From Amycolatopsis albispora (GTDB taxonomy: Bacteria > Actinomycetota > Actinomycetes > Mycobacteriales > Pseudonocardiaceae), in assembly GCF_003312875.1 (NCBI RefSeq), contig NZ_CP015163.1, forward strand, positions 6,820,001-6,884,000: a DNA stretch of 64,000 bases. The letters run 5' to 3'. Of the stretch, positions 20,923 through 29,404 are shown in pieces. The first letter of the stretch is position 1. Every line of letters starts with the position of its first letter. The notes under the pieces are model-generated. The model was given only the letters and a program-made list of their open reading frames with translations. It was not told the origin of the DNA and did no database searches. A program made the translations under genes and the position numbers.

Positions 20923-22544
20923 CGCGCCACCCGCTCGGGGACCAGCGGCAGTAGCGCGGTGAACACCGCTCCTCCCGATCGGTTCGGGGGTCCGGGGGTC
21001 GTCCCCCGTGCGGGTGGCGCAGCGTTGTGTACCTCGACCGAACCACCGCGCCGGATGCAGGTCTGCCGGGTCAGCGCCAGGCCGAGCCCGCGCTGCCCGC
21101 CGTGCTCGGCGGCCTTCGTGGTGAACCCGTGCGCGAACACCTCGGTGGCGATCTCCGGCGCCACGCCCGGTCCGGAATCCCGCACCACCACCTCCACCCG
21201 CTCGCTGTCCTGCCGGATGCCGATCTCGATCCAGTCGCCGTGGCCGGGACCGGCCGCGCGCAGCGCGTCGAGCGCGTTGTCCACCAGGTTGCCGACCACG
21301 GTGACCAGGTCACCGGACAGCCGCTCGTCCACCGGGTCCAGTCTGCTGTCGTCGGTCAGCCGCAGTCCGGCGCCCTGCTCGGCGGCGAGACTGGCCTTGG
21401 CGATCAGCAGCGCCGCCACCGCCACGTCGGACACCCGGCTGGTCACCTTGTCCTGCCATTCGCCCTGCTCGTGGGCCACCAGGTCGACGTACTCGCGCAC
21501 CTCGTCGTACTCGCCAAGCTCGATCAGCCCGGCGATGGTGTGCAGCCGGTTGGAGAACTCGTGGGCCTGCGCGCGGAGCGTGTCGGTGGCCCGCGAGCTG
21601 GCGGCCAGCTCCTCACGCAGGTTGACCAGCTCGGTGCGGTCGCGCAGGGTGGCCACCGCGCCCAGCCCGGCGATCGGCAGCCGGTTGAGCACCAGCACCC
21701 GCCCGGCACGCAGCACGATCTGGTCCACGCCCTCGGCCCGGCCGGTGAGCACGTCCTGCAGCCGTTCGTTGAGGTCCAGGTCCGCCACCGCGGTGCCGAC
21801 GCAGTCCTCCGGCAACGCCAGCAGCTCGCGCGCGTGGTCGTTGACCAGGGTGATCCGGTGCTGCTGGTCCAGCCCGAGCACACCCTCCTTGATGCCGTGC
21901 AGCAGTGCCTCGCGGTGCTCGGCCAGCCCGGCGATCTCGCGCGGTTCCATGCCCAGCGTCTGCCGCTTGACCCGCCAGGCCAGCAGCGCCGAACCGGCGA
22001 TGCCGAGCACGGTGGCGATGCCGAGCAACGCCAGCGCGTCGCTCGCCGAGTTGCCGAAGCCCTCGAAGAAACCCGGCGTGGCCTTGCCCGCCGCGACGAT
22101 GCCGTCGACCGTGCCGCGGTCGCTGATCACCGGGACGTGCGCGACCAGCGAGCCGCCGATCTCGCCGACCCAGGCACGGCCGCTGGTGATCATGCTGTCG
22201 CCGAGGTCGAGCGTGGTGCCGACCTGCTTGGGATCGGGAGAGGTGATGATCCGGTGCGCGCGGTCGGTGATGATCACGAAGTCGGCGCCGGACAGGCTGC
22301 GCGCGCCCTCGGCGAACACCGGCAGCGGGTCGCGGCGCAGCGGGTCGGGCAGGTTCTCGCGGACCCCCGGCGTGGCGGCCACGTTCTCCGCGACCGAGAG
22401 CAGGCGGCGGCCTTCGACGTCGGTGAAGGACTTGTTCGACTGGGCCACCGAGAACAGCGCGACGCACGCGAGCAGGGCGAACACGATCACCAGCTGCCAT
22501 CCGAGCAGCTGGCGCGCCAGTGATCCACGCTGCATGGGGCTCAC
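20919..22544 (-). CDS. Sensor histidine kinase, CitA/DcuS type
   Basis: 541 residues from GTG 22544, which has AAAGGTG 6 bases upstream. Order: transmembrane helix (about 14-34), extracytoplasmic PAS-like sensor ('FVIITDRAHRIITSPDPKQVGTTL'), second helix (about 180-203), cytoplasmic PAS, then a SpoOB-type dimer helix with phospho-His in 'AQAHEFSNRLHTIAGL', N box 'VVGNLVDNALDAL', 'DSGPGV' and 'GGQRGLGLAL'. It senses small carboxylates in characterised relatives. After the G2 box there is an insertion 'PPARGTTPGPPNRS' before the final 'GAVFTALLP' strand; it is encoded by repeat copy B (20982-21008). The insertion is in a loop and may be tolerated. Confidence 0.92.
   Translation of the reverse strand: MSPMQRGSLARQLLGWQLVIVFALLACVALFSVAQSNKSFTDVEGRRLLSVAENVAATPGVRENLPDPLRRDPLPVFAEGARSLSGADFVIITDRAHRIITSPDPKQVGTTLDLGDSMITSGRAWVGEIGGSLVAHVPVISDRGTVDGIVAAGKATPGFFEGFGNSASDALALLGIATVLGIAGSALLAWRVKRQTLGMEPREIAGLAEHREALLHGIKEGVLGLDQQHRITLVNDHARELLALPEDCVGTAVADLDLNERLQDVLTGRAEGVDQIVLRAGRVLVLNRLPIAGLGAVATLRDRTELVNLREELAASSRATDTLRAQAHEFSNRLHTIAGLIELGEYDEVREYVDLVAHEQGEWQDKVTSRVSDVAVAALLIAKASLAAEQGAGLRLTDDSRLDPVDERLSGDLVTVVGNLVDNALDALRAAGPGHGDWIEIGIRQDSERVEVVVRDSGPGVAPEIATEVFAHGFTTKAAEHGGQRGLGLALTRQTCIRRGGSVEVHNAAPPARGTTPGPPNRSGGAVFTALLPLVPERVAR
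20982..21008. repeat. G-rich coding-region repeat, family 2, copy B
   Basis: 27 bases identical to the cores of copies A (12276-12310) and C (26518-26552). It lies inside the histidine kinase gene and is read in the same frame as copy A, giving 'ARGTTPGPPN' near the kinase C-terminus. Confidence 0.85.
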
Positions 22545-22703
22545 TATGACACCTTTCGCGCGCGGTGCCGTCGTGAGCAAAACGAACACAAGTACCGATA
22601 AGCGCGCAAGCGAGACAGACCGCCGCCCCGGAGGCACGATGACTCGCTAACCGGCCTCGTGTAACCGAGGTCACCCCCGTGCAGGCGTACAACGGAGTGC
22701 CTG

Positions 22704-23690
22704 ATGAAGAACCAGAAGACTTGGCTGTCGGTGCTGGTCGCCGCGGCGCTGGTCCTGCTCATCCCCCCGCTGGTGTCCACCGGCAGCGACGAAACCGGCG
22801 ACCAGATCCGCAACTTCCGGGTGATGGTGCCGAACTCGCCGGGCGGCGGCTACGACATCACCGCGCGCACCGCGGTCAAGGCCATCGAGGAAGCCGGGCT
22901 CAACGGCACCACCGAGGTGTTCAACCTGCCCGGTGCCGGCGGCACGGTCGGCCTCGGCAGGCTGGTCAACGAACGCGGCAACGGCAAGCTCGCGATGTCG
23001 ATGGGCCTCGGCGTGGTCGGCGCGGTGTACACCAACCGGTCACCGTCCTCGCTGCAGGACACCACGCCGATCGCGAAGCTGACCGAGGAATCCGACGTGG
23101 TGGTGGTCGGCAAGGACTCGCCGTACCAGCACATCGGGCAGCTGATCGAGGCGTGGAAGGCCAATCCCGGCGCGGTGCCGGTCGGCGGCGGCTCGGCCCC
23201 CGGCGGACCCGACCACCTGGCGCCGATGCTGATGGCCAAGGCCGCCGGCATCGCCCCGCCCACGGTGAACTACGTGCCGTTCGACGGCGGCGGCGAGCTG
23301 ATGGCCTCGGTGCTCGGCGGCAAGGTCGGCTTCGGCGTCTCCGGCATCGGCGAGACCCGCGACCAGATCGCGGCGGGCGAGCTGCGTGCGCTGGCGGTGA
23401 CCAGCCCGAACCGGGTGCCCGGCCTGGACGCGCCGACGCTGCGCGAGTCCGGAGTGGACGTCAGCTTCACCAACTGGCGCGGCATCGTCGCGCCGCCCGG
23501 GATTTCCAACGGGGACAAGGAAAAGCTGGTTTCGCTGTTCACCCGGCTGCAGGACACCCAGCAGTGGCAGGACGCGCTGCGGCTCAACGGCTGGACCAAC
23601 GCCTTCTCCGCCGGTGACGAGTACGGCGCCTTTCTCAAGGCGGAGAACGACCGGGTGGCTTCGGTGCTGAAGGAGTTGGGGCTGGCATGA
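22704..23690 (+). CDS. tctC: Tripartite tricarboxylate transporter, substrate-binding protein TctC
   Basis: 328 residues. An N-terminal hydrophobic segment ('TWLSVLVAAALVLLIPPLV') serves as signal or membrane anchor. The Bug/TctC fold is marked by 'VMVPNSPGGGYDITART' and 'GGGSAPGGPDHL'. TctC binds citrate-like tricarboxylates outside the membrane and hands them to TctAB. It is the first gene of tctCBA; tctB starts within its last 4 bases. The 159-bp region back to the divergent kinase gene contains CCTCG-TGTAA-CGAGG, a possible regulator site. The exact substrate cannot be read from sequence. Confidence 0.93.
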   Translation: MKNQKTWLSVLVAAALVLLIPPLVSTGSDETGDQIRNFRVMVPNSPGGGYDITARTAVKAIEEAGLNGTTEVFNLPGAGGTVGLGRLVNERGNGKLAMSMGLGVVGAVYTNRSPSSLQDTTPIAKLTEESDVVVVGKDSPYQHIGQLIEAWKANPGAVPVGGGSAPGGPDHLAPMLMAKAAGIAPPTVNYVPFDGGGELMASVLGGKVGFGVSGIGETRDQIAAGELRALAVTSPNRVPGLDAPTLRESGVDVSFTNWRGIVAPPGISNGDKEKLVSLFTRLQDTQQWQDALRLNGWTNAFSAGDEYGAFLKAENDRVASVLKELGLA

Positions 23691-24229
23691 CGACCACAGT
23701 GGACAACGAGCCGGTGGACGAGCGCCCGCCGGAGAAGCAGAGCTGGTGGCGCGCGCACTCCGAACTCGGCATCTGCGTGCTGCTGCTGGCCACCGGCGTG
23801 CTGGTGCTGACCGACGCGCTGAGCATTCCCACCGACTTCACCCAGCGCGGCCCGGTCGGGCCGAAGGCGGTGCCGGTGCTGGTCGGCTCGGCGCTGGTGC
23901 TGGTCGCCGCGCTGCTCGCGGTCAACGTGCTGCGTGGCGGCAAGGGCGAGGCCGAAGCCGGTGAGGACATCGACCTCGACGCGCCGACCGACTGGCGCAC
24001 CGTGCTCCTGCTGGCCGGGGCGTTCCTGCTGAACGCCGCGCTGATCGACACCGTCGGCTTCCCGATCTCGTCGGCGCTGATGTTCTGGGGCGCGGCCTTC
24101 GCGCTGGGCAGCCGGAACTTCGTGCGCGACCCGCTGATCGCCGCCGGGGTTTCGGTGCTGACCTGGCTGGCGTTCAACGAACTGCTCGGGGTGCCGCTGC
24201 CCGGTGGCCCGCTGATGGGAGTGCTGTGA
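23687..24229 (+). CDS. tctB: Tripartite tricarboxylate transporter, small membrane subunit TctB
   Basis: 180 residues with four hydrophobic helices and a cytoplasmic acidic loop ('[20 protein letters not shown]'). TctB pairs with TctA in the membrane. ATG 23687 overlaps the tctC stop by 4 bases and the tctA start lies in its own stop codon, so the three are translationally coupled. The N-terminal 25 residues are polar and variable, as usual for the family. Confidence 0.9.
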   Translation: MTTTVDNEPVDERPPEKQSWWRAHSELGICVLLLATGVLVLTDALSIPTDFTQRGPVGPKAVPVLVGSALVLVAALLAVNVLRGGKGEAEAGEDIDLDAPTDWRTVLLLAGAFLLNAALIDTVGFPISSALMFWGAAFALGSRNFVRDPLIAAGVSVLTWLAFNELLGVPLPGGPLMGVL

Positions 24230-25743
24230 TGGACGCGCTGACCAATCTGCTCGACGGGTTCGGCACCGCGCTCACCCCGCAGCACCTGCTCTTCGCCGCG
24301 ATCGGTGTCATTCTCGGCACCGCGATCGGCGTGCTGCCGGGCATCGGCCCGGCGATGGCGGTGGCGCTGCTGCTGCCGGTGACCTACGGCCTCGACCCGA
24401 CCGCGGCGTTCATCATGTTCGCCGGCATCTACTACGGCGGCATGTTCGGTGGTTCGACCACTTCGATCCTGCTGAACACGCCGGGTGAGAGCGCGGCGGT
24501 GGTGGCCGCGATCGAAGGCAATCCGATGGCCCGCAAGGGCCGCGGCTCGCAGGCGCTGGCCGCGGCGGCGATCGGGCACTTCATCGGCGGGCTGATCGGC
24601 ACCACCGCGCTGGTGCTGCTAGCGCCGATGGTGGCCAAGCTCGCGGTGGACATCGGCGCGCCGGACTACTTCGCCATCATGGTGCTGGCGTTCATCGCGG
24701 TGACCTCGGTGCTCGGCAAGTCGCGCGTCCGCGGGTTCGCGTCGCTGCTGATCGGGCTGACCATCGGCCTGGTCGGGCTGGACGAGATGACCGGGCAGTC
24801 GCGGCTGACCTTCGGCTCGCTGCACCTGTCCGACGGCATCGACGTGGTGATCGTGGCGGTCGGCCTGTTCGCCGTCGGCGAGTCGCTGTGGGTGGCCGCG
24901 CACCTGCGGCAGAAGCAGCTCAAGCCGATCCCGGTCGGGCGGCCGTGGCTGTCCAAGGCGGACCTTCGCCGGACCTGGAAGCCGTGGCTGCGCGGGCCGG
25001 TGATCGGCTTCCCGTTCGGCGCGATCCCGGCCGGTGGCGCGGAGATCCCGACCTTCCTGTCGTACGTGACGGAGAAGCGGCTGTCGAAGCACAAGGACGA
25101 GTTCGGCAAGGGCGCCATCGAAGGCGTCGCCGGTCCCGAGTCGACGGCGAGCGCTTCGGCGGCGGGCACGCTGGTTTCCATGCTGACGCTGGGCCTGCCG
25201 ACCACGGCGGTGGCCGCGGTGATGCTGGCGGCGTTCCAGCAGTACGGCATCCAGCCGGGGCCGCTGCTGTTCGAGCGCGAGTCGGCGCTGGTGTGGGGCC
25301 TGATCGCGAGCTTGTTCGTCGGCACGGTGCTGCTGCTGGTGATCAACCTGCCGATGGCGCCGGTGTGGGCGAAGCTGCTGCGGATCCCGCGGCCCTACCT
25401 GTACGCGGGCATCCTGTTCTTCGCCAGCGTCGGGGCCTACGCGGTCGGTGGCGAGGTGATCGACCTGGTGCTGCTGTTCATCATCGGGCTGATCGGGTTC
25501 GCCATGCGCCGCTACGGGCTGCCGGTGCTGCCCGCGGTGATCGGCGTGATCCTCGGGCCGAGCGCCGAGCAGCAGATGCGGCGGGCGCTCCAGCTGTCCG
25601 ACGGTGAGCTGGTCGGCCTGGTGAACTCGCCGATGGCGGTGGTGGTGTACGCGATCATCGCGGTGCTGCTGGCCTGGCCGCTGCTGCGGAAGCTGCGCCG
25701 GAAGCCGGAGCCGTCGCGGGACCACGAACGCATCGACGCCTGA
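24226..25743 (+). CDS. tctA: Tripartite tricarboxylate transporter, large membrane subunit TctA
   Basis: 505 residues (GTG 24226, or 504 from ATG 24229) with about 11-12 transmembrane helices. The signature motifs are '[22 protein letters not shown]', '[20 protein letters not shown]' and, in the second half, '[18 protein letters not shown]' and '[17 protein letters not shown]'. The family moves tricarboxylates with protons or sodium without ATP. It ends the operon; a strong terminator follows at 25755. The divergent two-component system is the likely regulator. Confidence 0.95.
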   Translation: MMDALTNLLDGFGTALTPQHLLFAAIGVILGTAIGVLPGIGPAMAVALLLPVTYGLDPTAAFIMFAGIYYGGMFGGSTTSILLNTPGESAAVVAAIEGNPMARKGRGSQALAAAAIGHFIGGLIGTTALVLLAPMVAKLAVDIGAPDYFAIMVLAFIAVTSVLGKSRVRGFASLLIGLTIGLVGLDEMTGQSRLTFGSLHLSDGIDVVIVAVGLFAVGESLWVAAHLRQKQLKPIPVGRPWLSKADLRRTWKPWLRGPVIGFPFGAIPAGGAEIPTFLSYVTEKRLSKHKDEFGKGAIEGVAGPESTASASAAGTLVSMLTLGLPTTAVAAVMLAAFQQYGIQPGPLLFERESALVWGLIASLFVGTVLLLVINLPMAPVWAKLLRIPRPYLYAGILFFASVGAYAVGGEVIDLVLLFIIGLIGFAMRRYGLPVLPAVIGVILGPSAEQQMRRALQLSDGELVGLVNSPMAVVVYAIIAVLLAWPLLRKLRRKPEPSRDHERIDA

Positions 25744-25754
25744 CGCGAGACCGG

Positions 25755-25798
25755 CGAGCGGGGCACCCACCGGGCGGTGGTGCCCCGCTCGTGTTTTG
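25755..25798 (+). terminator. Intrinsic terminator of tctCBA
   Basis: CGAGCGGGGCACC (25755-25767) pairs with GGTGCCCCGCTCG (25779-25791), followed by TGTTTTGT. It lies 12 bp after the tctA stop and 10 bp before the convergent stop of the TNT-domain gene. Confidence 0.85.
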
Positions 25799-25808
25799 TC
25801 TCGTGTGG

Positions 25809-26444
25809 TCAGAGCCGGGCGAGATAACCGTTGTCGACCAGCCAGAGCACGTTCAGCTGAGCGGGTGCGCCCGGCACGAGTGCGCCGTTCAGCTGGTACT
25901 GCCTGCCACCACCCGGCTGGGCGAACCACGGGGCGATCGGGCCTTCGTAGACGGAGAACTCCCGCAGCACCTGGTAGGCGCGGTAGTTGCACAGCTCGGC
26001 CGGGGTGCCGACGAGGTTCTGCGGCGGGATCGCCCGGGTGGCGTAGTGCACGCCCTTCGGGGCGAGGAAACCGCCGTACTCGCTGCCGTAGCGGTCGATC
26101 CGCTCGCCGGGTTCCAGCCGGCCGACCTCACGTTCGGGCTCGCCGTCCGGTCCGATCACGTATCCGTCGGCCGGCGGGTACCGCCAGCTGCCCGCGGCCG
26201 TGTCGTAGTACTCGGCGAGGAACCGCTGATCGGGTAGGTGCCCGGTGCGGTGGTAGCCCAGCAACTGCCAGCCGACCACGCCGAACTTCGGCAGGCGTTC
26301 CGGGCCGAGGCGTTTGTCGTCGCGGAAGAAGGTGGCGGAGCACTCGGTGAGGCGGGAGTCGGTGGACGCCGAAGCGGTCGGCGGTGCCACCAGTACCACG
26401 GCGAGCAGGGCGACCGCGGTCGCGAAACTCTTGAGCCAGCGCAT
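25809..26444 (-). CDS. Secreted TNT-domain protein (probable NAD+ glycohydrolase toxin)
   Basis: 211 residues. Sec signal peptide 1-27 ('ATAVALLAVVLVAPPTASAS'). The C-terminal part is a TNT domain (named after M. tuberculosis CpnT): 'PGERIDRYGSEYGGFLAPKG' then 'YRAYQVLREFSVYEGPIAPWFAQPGGGRQYQL'. The Arg of 'IDRYG' and the Gln of 'GGGRQY' fit the NAD-cleaving active site as I remember it. TNT toxins destroy NAD+ in target cells. Here the domain follows a short linker without any large delivery module, and neither neighbouring gene looks like an immunity factor. It could act on competitors, on host cells, or on extracellular NAD. Confidence 0.85.
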   Translation of the reverse strand: MRWLKSFATAVALLAVVLVAPPTASASTDSRLTECSATFFRDDKRLGPERLPKFGVVGWQLLGYHRTGHLPDQRFLAEYYDTAAGSWRYPPADGYVIGPDGEPEREVGRLEPGERIDRYGSEYGGFLAPKGVHYATRAIPPQNLVGTPAELCNYRAYQVLREFSVYEGPIAPWFAQPGGGRQYQLNGALVPGAPAQLNVLWLVDNGYLARL

Positions 26445-26495
26445 GTCCCGGAATTCTTCCGGGAGCGTGACGCACCGGGTACCGCCTGTTACGGG

Positions 26496-27443
26496 CTACT
26501 TCGAAACCACGCTGTGTTGTCCGCTCGGGGGACGACCCCCGGACCCCCGAACCACCCGGATGGTTTGGTCGATCACACGCTGGATGTGCAGCCCGCGCCG
26601 CACGTCGCACGGGTGCTCGCGGGTGCCGCTGGCGATGAGCGCGGCGAAGTCGTCGAGCAGGGCGGTGTAGCTGTCCTGCGGGGTGCCCGGCCGCTGGTTG
26701 ACGCTGCGGAACCCGTTTTCGCCGAACACCGCCAGCTCGACCACGGTCGGCATGATCGGCAACCGCAGGGTGAGCACCGCGGTGCTGGTGATGCCACCTT
26801 CGTGTTCGAGCAGCACGGTCCACAGGTCACGGTCGGTGCGGTGGGCGGCGCGCACCCCGGTGATCGGGCCGAGCGCCGCGTCGAGCAGGTCGAAGGCGTG
26901 CGGTCCGACGTCGGCGAGCGCGCCCGCGTCCTCGTGCCGCCACGCCGAATCGCGGTAGGTCTCGTTCAGCAGCGCGCCGGACAGCCAGCGCGCGCTGCCG
27001 CCCGCCCAGCCGCCCGCCTCCTTGAGCCCGGCCAGCCACTCCTGGGTCTGGATGGCGTAGCGCAGCGTGAACATGACGAGCGCGGCCACGTCCGACTCGG
27101 CCACCGCCGCGGCGAGCCGTTCCGCGGTGGGCAGGTCGGCGGCGATCGGCTTCTCCAGGATCAGGTGCTTGCCCGCGGCCGCCGCCTGGATCGCGATCTC
27201 TGCCTGCACCGACGGCGGCACCGCGAAGGCCACCGCGTCCACCTGGCCGAGCAGCTCGTCCACGGTCTCGACGGCGGTGGCGCAGTGCGCCTCGGCCAGC
27301 TCGCGAGCGGCATCCGGGCGGCGGGTCCAGATCGCGGTCAGCGCGGTGCCGGGATGCTCGGCCAGACCCGGTGCGTGCACCGTCCTCGCCCACGGACCGC
27401 CACCGACAAGACCCACGCGCAACTGCTGATCCACGGGGCACAT
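26496..27443 (-). CDS. Gfo/Idh/MocA family NAD(P)-dependent oxidoreductase
   Basis: 315 residues. Rossmann fold at the N-terminus ('RVGLVGGGPWARTVHAPGL') and the family EKP motif ('HLILEKPIAADLPTAERLAAAV'), then the C-terminal alpha/beta domain ('ALADVGPHAFDLLDAAL'). Such enzymes oxidise or reduce sugars, inositols or similar polyols; the substrate is not predictable. The last 15-17 residues ('RGSGGRPPSGQHSVVSK') are encoded by repeat copy C and the bases after it, so the natural C-terminus has probably been replaced or extended. The gene lies upstream of the TNT gene on the same strand but 51 bp apart. Confidence 0.88.
   Translation of the reverse strand: MCPVDQQLRVGLVGGGPWARTVHAPGLAEHPGTALTAIWTRRPDAARELAEAHCATAVETVDELLGQVDAVAFAVPPSVQAEIAIQAAAAGKHLILEKPIAADLPTAERLAAAVAESDVAALVMFTLRYAIQTQEWLAGLKEAGGWAGGSARWLSGALLNETYRDSAWRHEDAGALADVGPHAFDLLDAALGPITGVRAAHRTDRDLWTVLLEHEGGITSTAVLTLRLPIMPTVVELAVFGENGFRSVNQRPGTPQDSYTALLDDFAALIASGTREHPCDVRRGLHIQRVIDQTIRVVRGSGGRPPSGQHSVVSK
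26518..26552. repeat. G-rich coding-region repeat, family 2, copy C
   Basis: 35 bases identical to copy A, in the opposite orientation relative to the reading frame, so it is translated as 'RGSGGRPPSGQ' instead of 'ARGTTPGPPN'. It forms the 3' end of the oxidoreductase gene. Confidence 0.85.
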
Positions 27444-27469
27444 CCTGCCCTACCGTGCCGTAGCGGTGT

Positions 27470-27605
27470 GGGCTACCGTCAAGTGCCCTGGTGGGGGAAG
27501 CCGGTTCGAAGCCGGCGCTGACCCGCAACCGTGGACGCCGCCTCGCGGCGTGAGCCGGAATGCCCGCCGGGGTGGTTGTGGCTCCACTGTCGAGGATTAC
27601 GGGCG
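27470..27605 (+). ncRNA. Cobalamin (adenosylcobalamin) riboswitch
   Basis: Contains the B12-box elements in order: GGGGGAAGCCGG, a short stem with GCCGGCGCTGACCCGCAACC, then GTGAGCCGGAATGCCCGCC. These match the conserved core of the cobalamin riboswitch family (Rfam cobalamin). Exact ends are approximate because the outer P1 stem was not folded. It precedes a four-gene ECF transport operon, so binding of cobalamin should shut off expression of the uptake system. Confidence 0.9.
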
Positions 27606-27624
27606 GAGCCCTGGGGCTCGCGCG

Positions 27625-27642
27625 CCCGGGGCCCGCCCCGGG
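27625..27642 (+). promoter_or_regulatory. Hairpin next to the ribosome site, likely riboswitch expression platform
   Basis: CCCGGGG-CCCG-CCCCGGG forms a 7-bp all-GC stem ending right at the GGGAAAGG ribosome site of the gene at 27655. No T-run follows. This suggests control at translation initiation rather than termination, the usual mode in actinobacteria. Confidence 0.5.
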
Positions 27643-27654
27643 AAAGGTCGTTCC

Positions 27655-28332
27655 ATGCGCCGGCTTCGTTCGGTTCTCGCGGCCGCGGCGCTCGCCGCGG
27701 CCCTCACCCCGGTGACCACCGCCTCGGCGGTGGACCAGGGCAAGGGCACGCCGGGGTACTGCCCGGACGCCACCGGCGTCACCGTGGTGGTCGACTTCCA
27801 CGAGTTGGGCGGCGACCCGATCATCCGCTGCGCCCCCGGCGAGCAGGCCAGCGGCCTGACCGCGCTGCAGAACGCGGGCTTCGAGCTGACCGGCTCGCAG
27901 CGCTGGGGCATGGCCTCCCTCTGCCGCATCGAGGGCAAGCCGGCGCCGGAGGCCGAGGCCTGCGTGGACAGCCCGCCGATGACCGCGTACTGGGGTTACT
28001 GGCAGGCCCCGAACGGCGGGACCTGGGGCTTCGCCCAGTCGGGCGTGCAGGATTCGAAGCCGCCCGCCGGCAGTTTCGAGGGCTGGTCGTTCGCCAAGGA
28101 CAAGAGCTTCGAGACCAGCCCGCCCCCGCGGATCGCGCCGGTCCGGCCCAACGCGCCCGCCGGGACTTCCGGGGTCACGCCGGAGGGCGTCGCCTGGACC
28201 GGTGGGGCGGTGGCGCAGCCCGCCGCGCAGGACTCCGGCTTCCCGTGGGGCGTGGTGCTCGGCGGGGCCGCGGTGCTCCTGGTCGGCGGGGCCGCCGGGG
28301 TGACCGCTTACCGTCGCAAGCGTGCTTCGTAG
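27655..28332 (+). CDS. Secreted, membrane-anchored protein of a cobalamin ECF operon (DUF4430/transcobalamin-like)
   Basis: 225 residues from ATG 27655. Signal peptide 1-26, a single domain ('GVTVVVDFHELGGDPIIRCAPG...ALQNAGFELTGSQRWG...PMTAYWGYWQAPNGGTWGFAQSG'), a Pro-rich linker, a C-terminal membrane helix ('WGVVLGGAAVLLVGGAAG') and a basic tail. The domain resembles the DUF4430 / transcobalamin C-terminal-like family, whose vertebrate relatives bind cobalamin. Being first in a B12-riboswitch operon with an ECF transporter, it is a reasonable surface cobalamin-capture protein. Cys residues at about 40, 60, 84 and 102 may form disulfides. Its stop overlaps the next gene by 11 bases. Confidence 0.8.
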   Translation: MRRLRSVLAAAALAAALTPVTTASAVDQGKGTPGYCPDATGVTVVVDFHELGGDPIIRCAPGEQASGLTALQNAGFELTGSQRWGMASLCRIEGKPAPEAEACVDSPPMTAYWGYWQAPNGGTWGFAQSGVQDSKPPAGSFEGWSFAKDKSFETSPPPRIAPVRPNAPAGTSGVTPEGVAWTGGAVAQPAAQDSGFPWGVVLGGAAVLLVGGAAGVTAYRRKRAS

Positions 28333-29404
28333 GAACCTGCACCCGGCCGCGTGGTGGCTGTGGGCGCTCGCGCTCGCGGTCGCCGCCAGCCGTACCACCA
28401 ACCCGGTCCTGCTCGGGCTGATCATCGCGGTGGTCGCGTTCGTGGTGGTGAACCGGCGTGGTGACGCGCCGTGGGCGCTGGCCTTCCGGCTGTACGCCTA
28501 CATCGGGTTGTTCATCGTGGTGCTGCGTGTGCTGTTCCGGATCCTGATCGGCGGCGAGGACGGCGGGCACGTGCTGTTCCACCTGCCGGAGCTGCCGCTA
28601 CCGGAGATCGCGGGCGGGGTCACCCTGCTCGGCCCGGCCTCGGCGGAGGAACTGCTCGGCGGGTTCTACGACGGCCTCCGGCTGGCCACCATGGTGCTCT
28701 GCGTCGGCGCGGCGAACGCGCTGGCGAACCCGAAACGCCTGCTCAAGGCGGTTCCCGGCGCCTTGTACGAGGTCGGCACGGCGGTCACCGTGGCGTTGTC
28801 GGTGGCGCCGCAGCTCGCCGAGAGCGTGCTGCGGGTGCGGCGCGCGCGGCGGCTGCGGGCCGGTCGCCAGCGGGGCCTGCGGGCGCTGAAGGGCATCATC
28901 GTCCCGGTGCTCGAAGACGCGATGGACCGCTCGCTGATGCTGGCGTCGGCGATGGACTCGCGGGGTTACGGCCGTCGCGGGTACCTGCCGCGGTCGGTGC
29001 GGATCGTGGTCGGGGTCTGCGTGCTGACCGGGCTGACCGGCGTCTGCGCCGGGATCTACGGCGTGCTCGACGGCACGTCCACCTGGCTGGGGACGCCGCT
29101 GCTGGTGGGCGGGCTGGTCGTTTCGGTGGCCGGGTTCCTGCTCGGCGGCCGTCGTGTCCGGCGCACCAGTTACCGGCCCGACCCGTGGCGCTGGCCGGAG
29201 ACCGCGGTCGCCGCGTCCGGGATCGGCGCGGTCGCGCTGCTGGTCGCCACCGCGAAGATCGACGCGGCGAACCTGTATCCGTCGCTGAACCCGCTGCGCT
29301 GGCCGGAGGTATCGCCGTGGCACGCCGGGGCGTTGCTGCTCGGCGTGCTGCCCGCATGGCTGGCGCCGTTGCCGCAGCTCACCGGGGCGGGGGTCCGGGC
29401 ATGA
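28322..29404 (+). CDS. ECF transporter T component (EcfT/CbiQ family)
   Basis: 360 residues with 6-8 transmembrane helices. The coupling-helix region with the family Ala-Arg-Gly-like motifs is visible in 'RRARRLRAGRQRGLRALKGIIVPVLEDAMDRSLMLASAMDSRGYG'. EcfT joins the ATPases to the substrate-binding S subunit. GTG 28322 overlaps the preceding stop, and its own stop overlaps the ATPase start (ATGA). It is longer than typical CbiQ (about 260), with extra C-terminal helices. Confidence 0.9.
   Translation: MLRRNLHPAAWWLWALALAVAASRTTNPVLLGLIIAVVAFVVVNRRGDAPWALAFRLYAYIGLFIVVLRVLFRILIGGEDGGHVLFHLPELPLPEIAGGVTLLGPASAEELLGGFYDGLRLATMVLCVGAANALANPKRLLKAVPGALYEVGTAVTVALSVAPQLAESVLRVRRARRLRAGRQRGLRALKGIIVPVLEDAMDRSLMLASAMDSRGYGRRGYLPRSVRIVVGVCVLTGLTGVCAGIYGVLDGTSTWLGTPLLVGGLVVSVAGFLLGGRRVRRTSYRPDPWRWPETAVAASGIGAVALLVATAKIDAANLYPSLNPLRWPEVSPWHAGALLLGVLPAWLAPLPQLTGAGVRA

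Noticed and set aside
25744..26495. A second hidden toxin or immunity gene near the TNT gene
   Set aside because: No frame with suitable bias fits in the gaps of 51 bp and 65 bp on either side.
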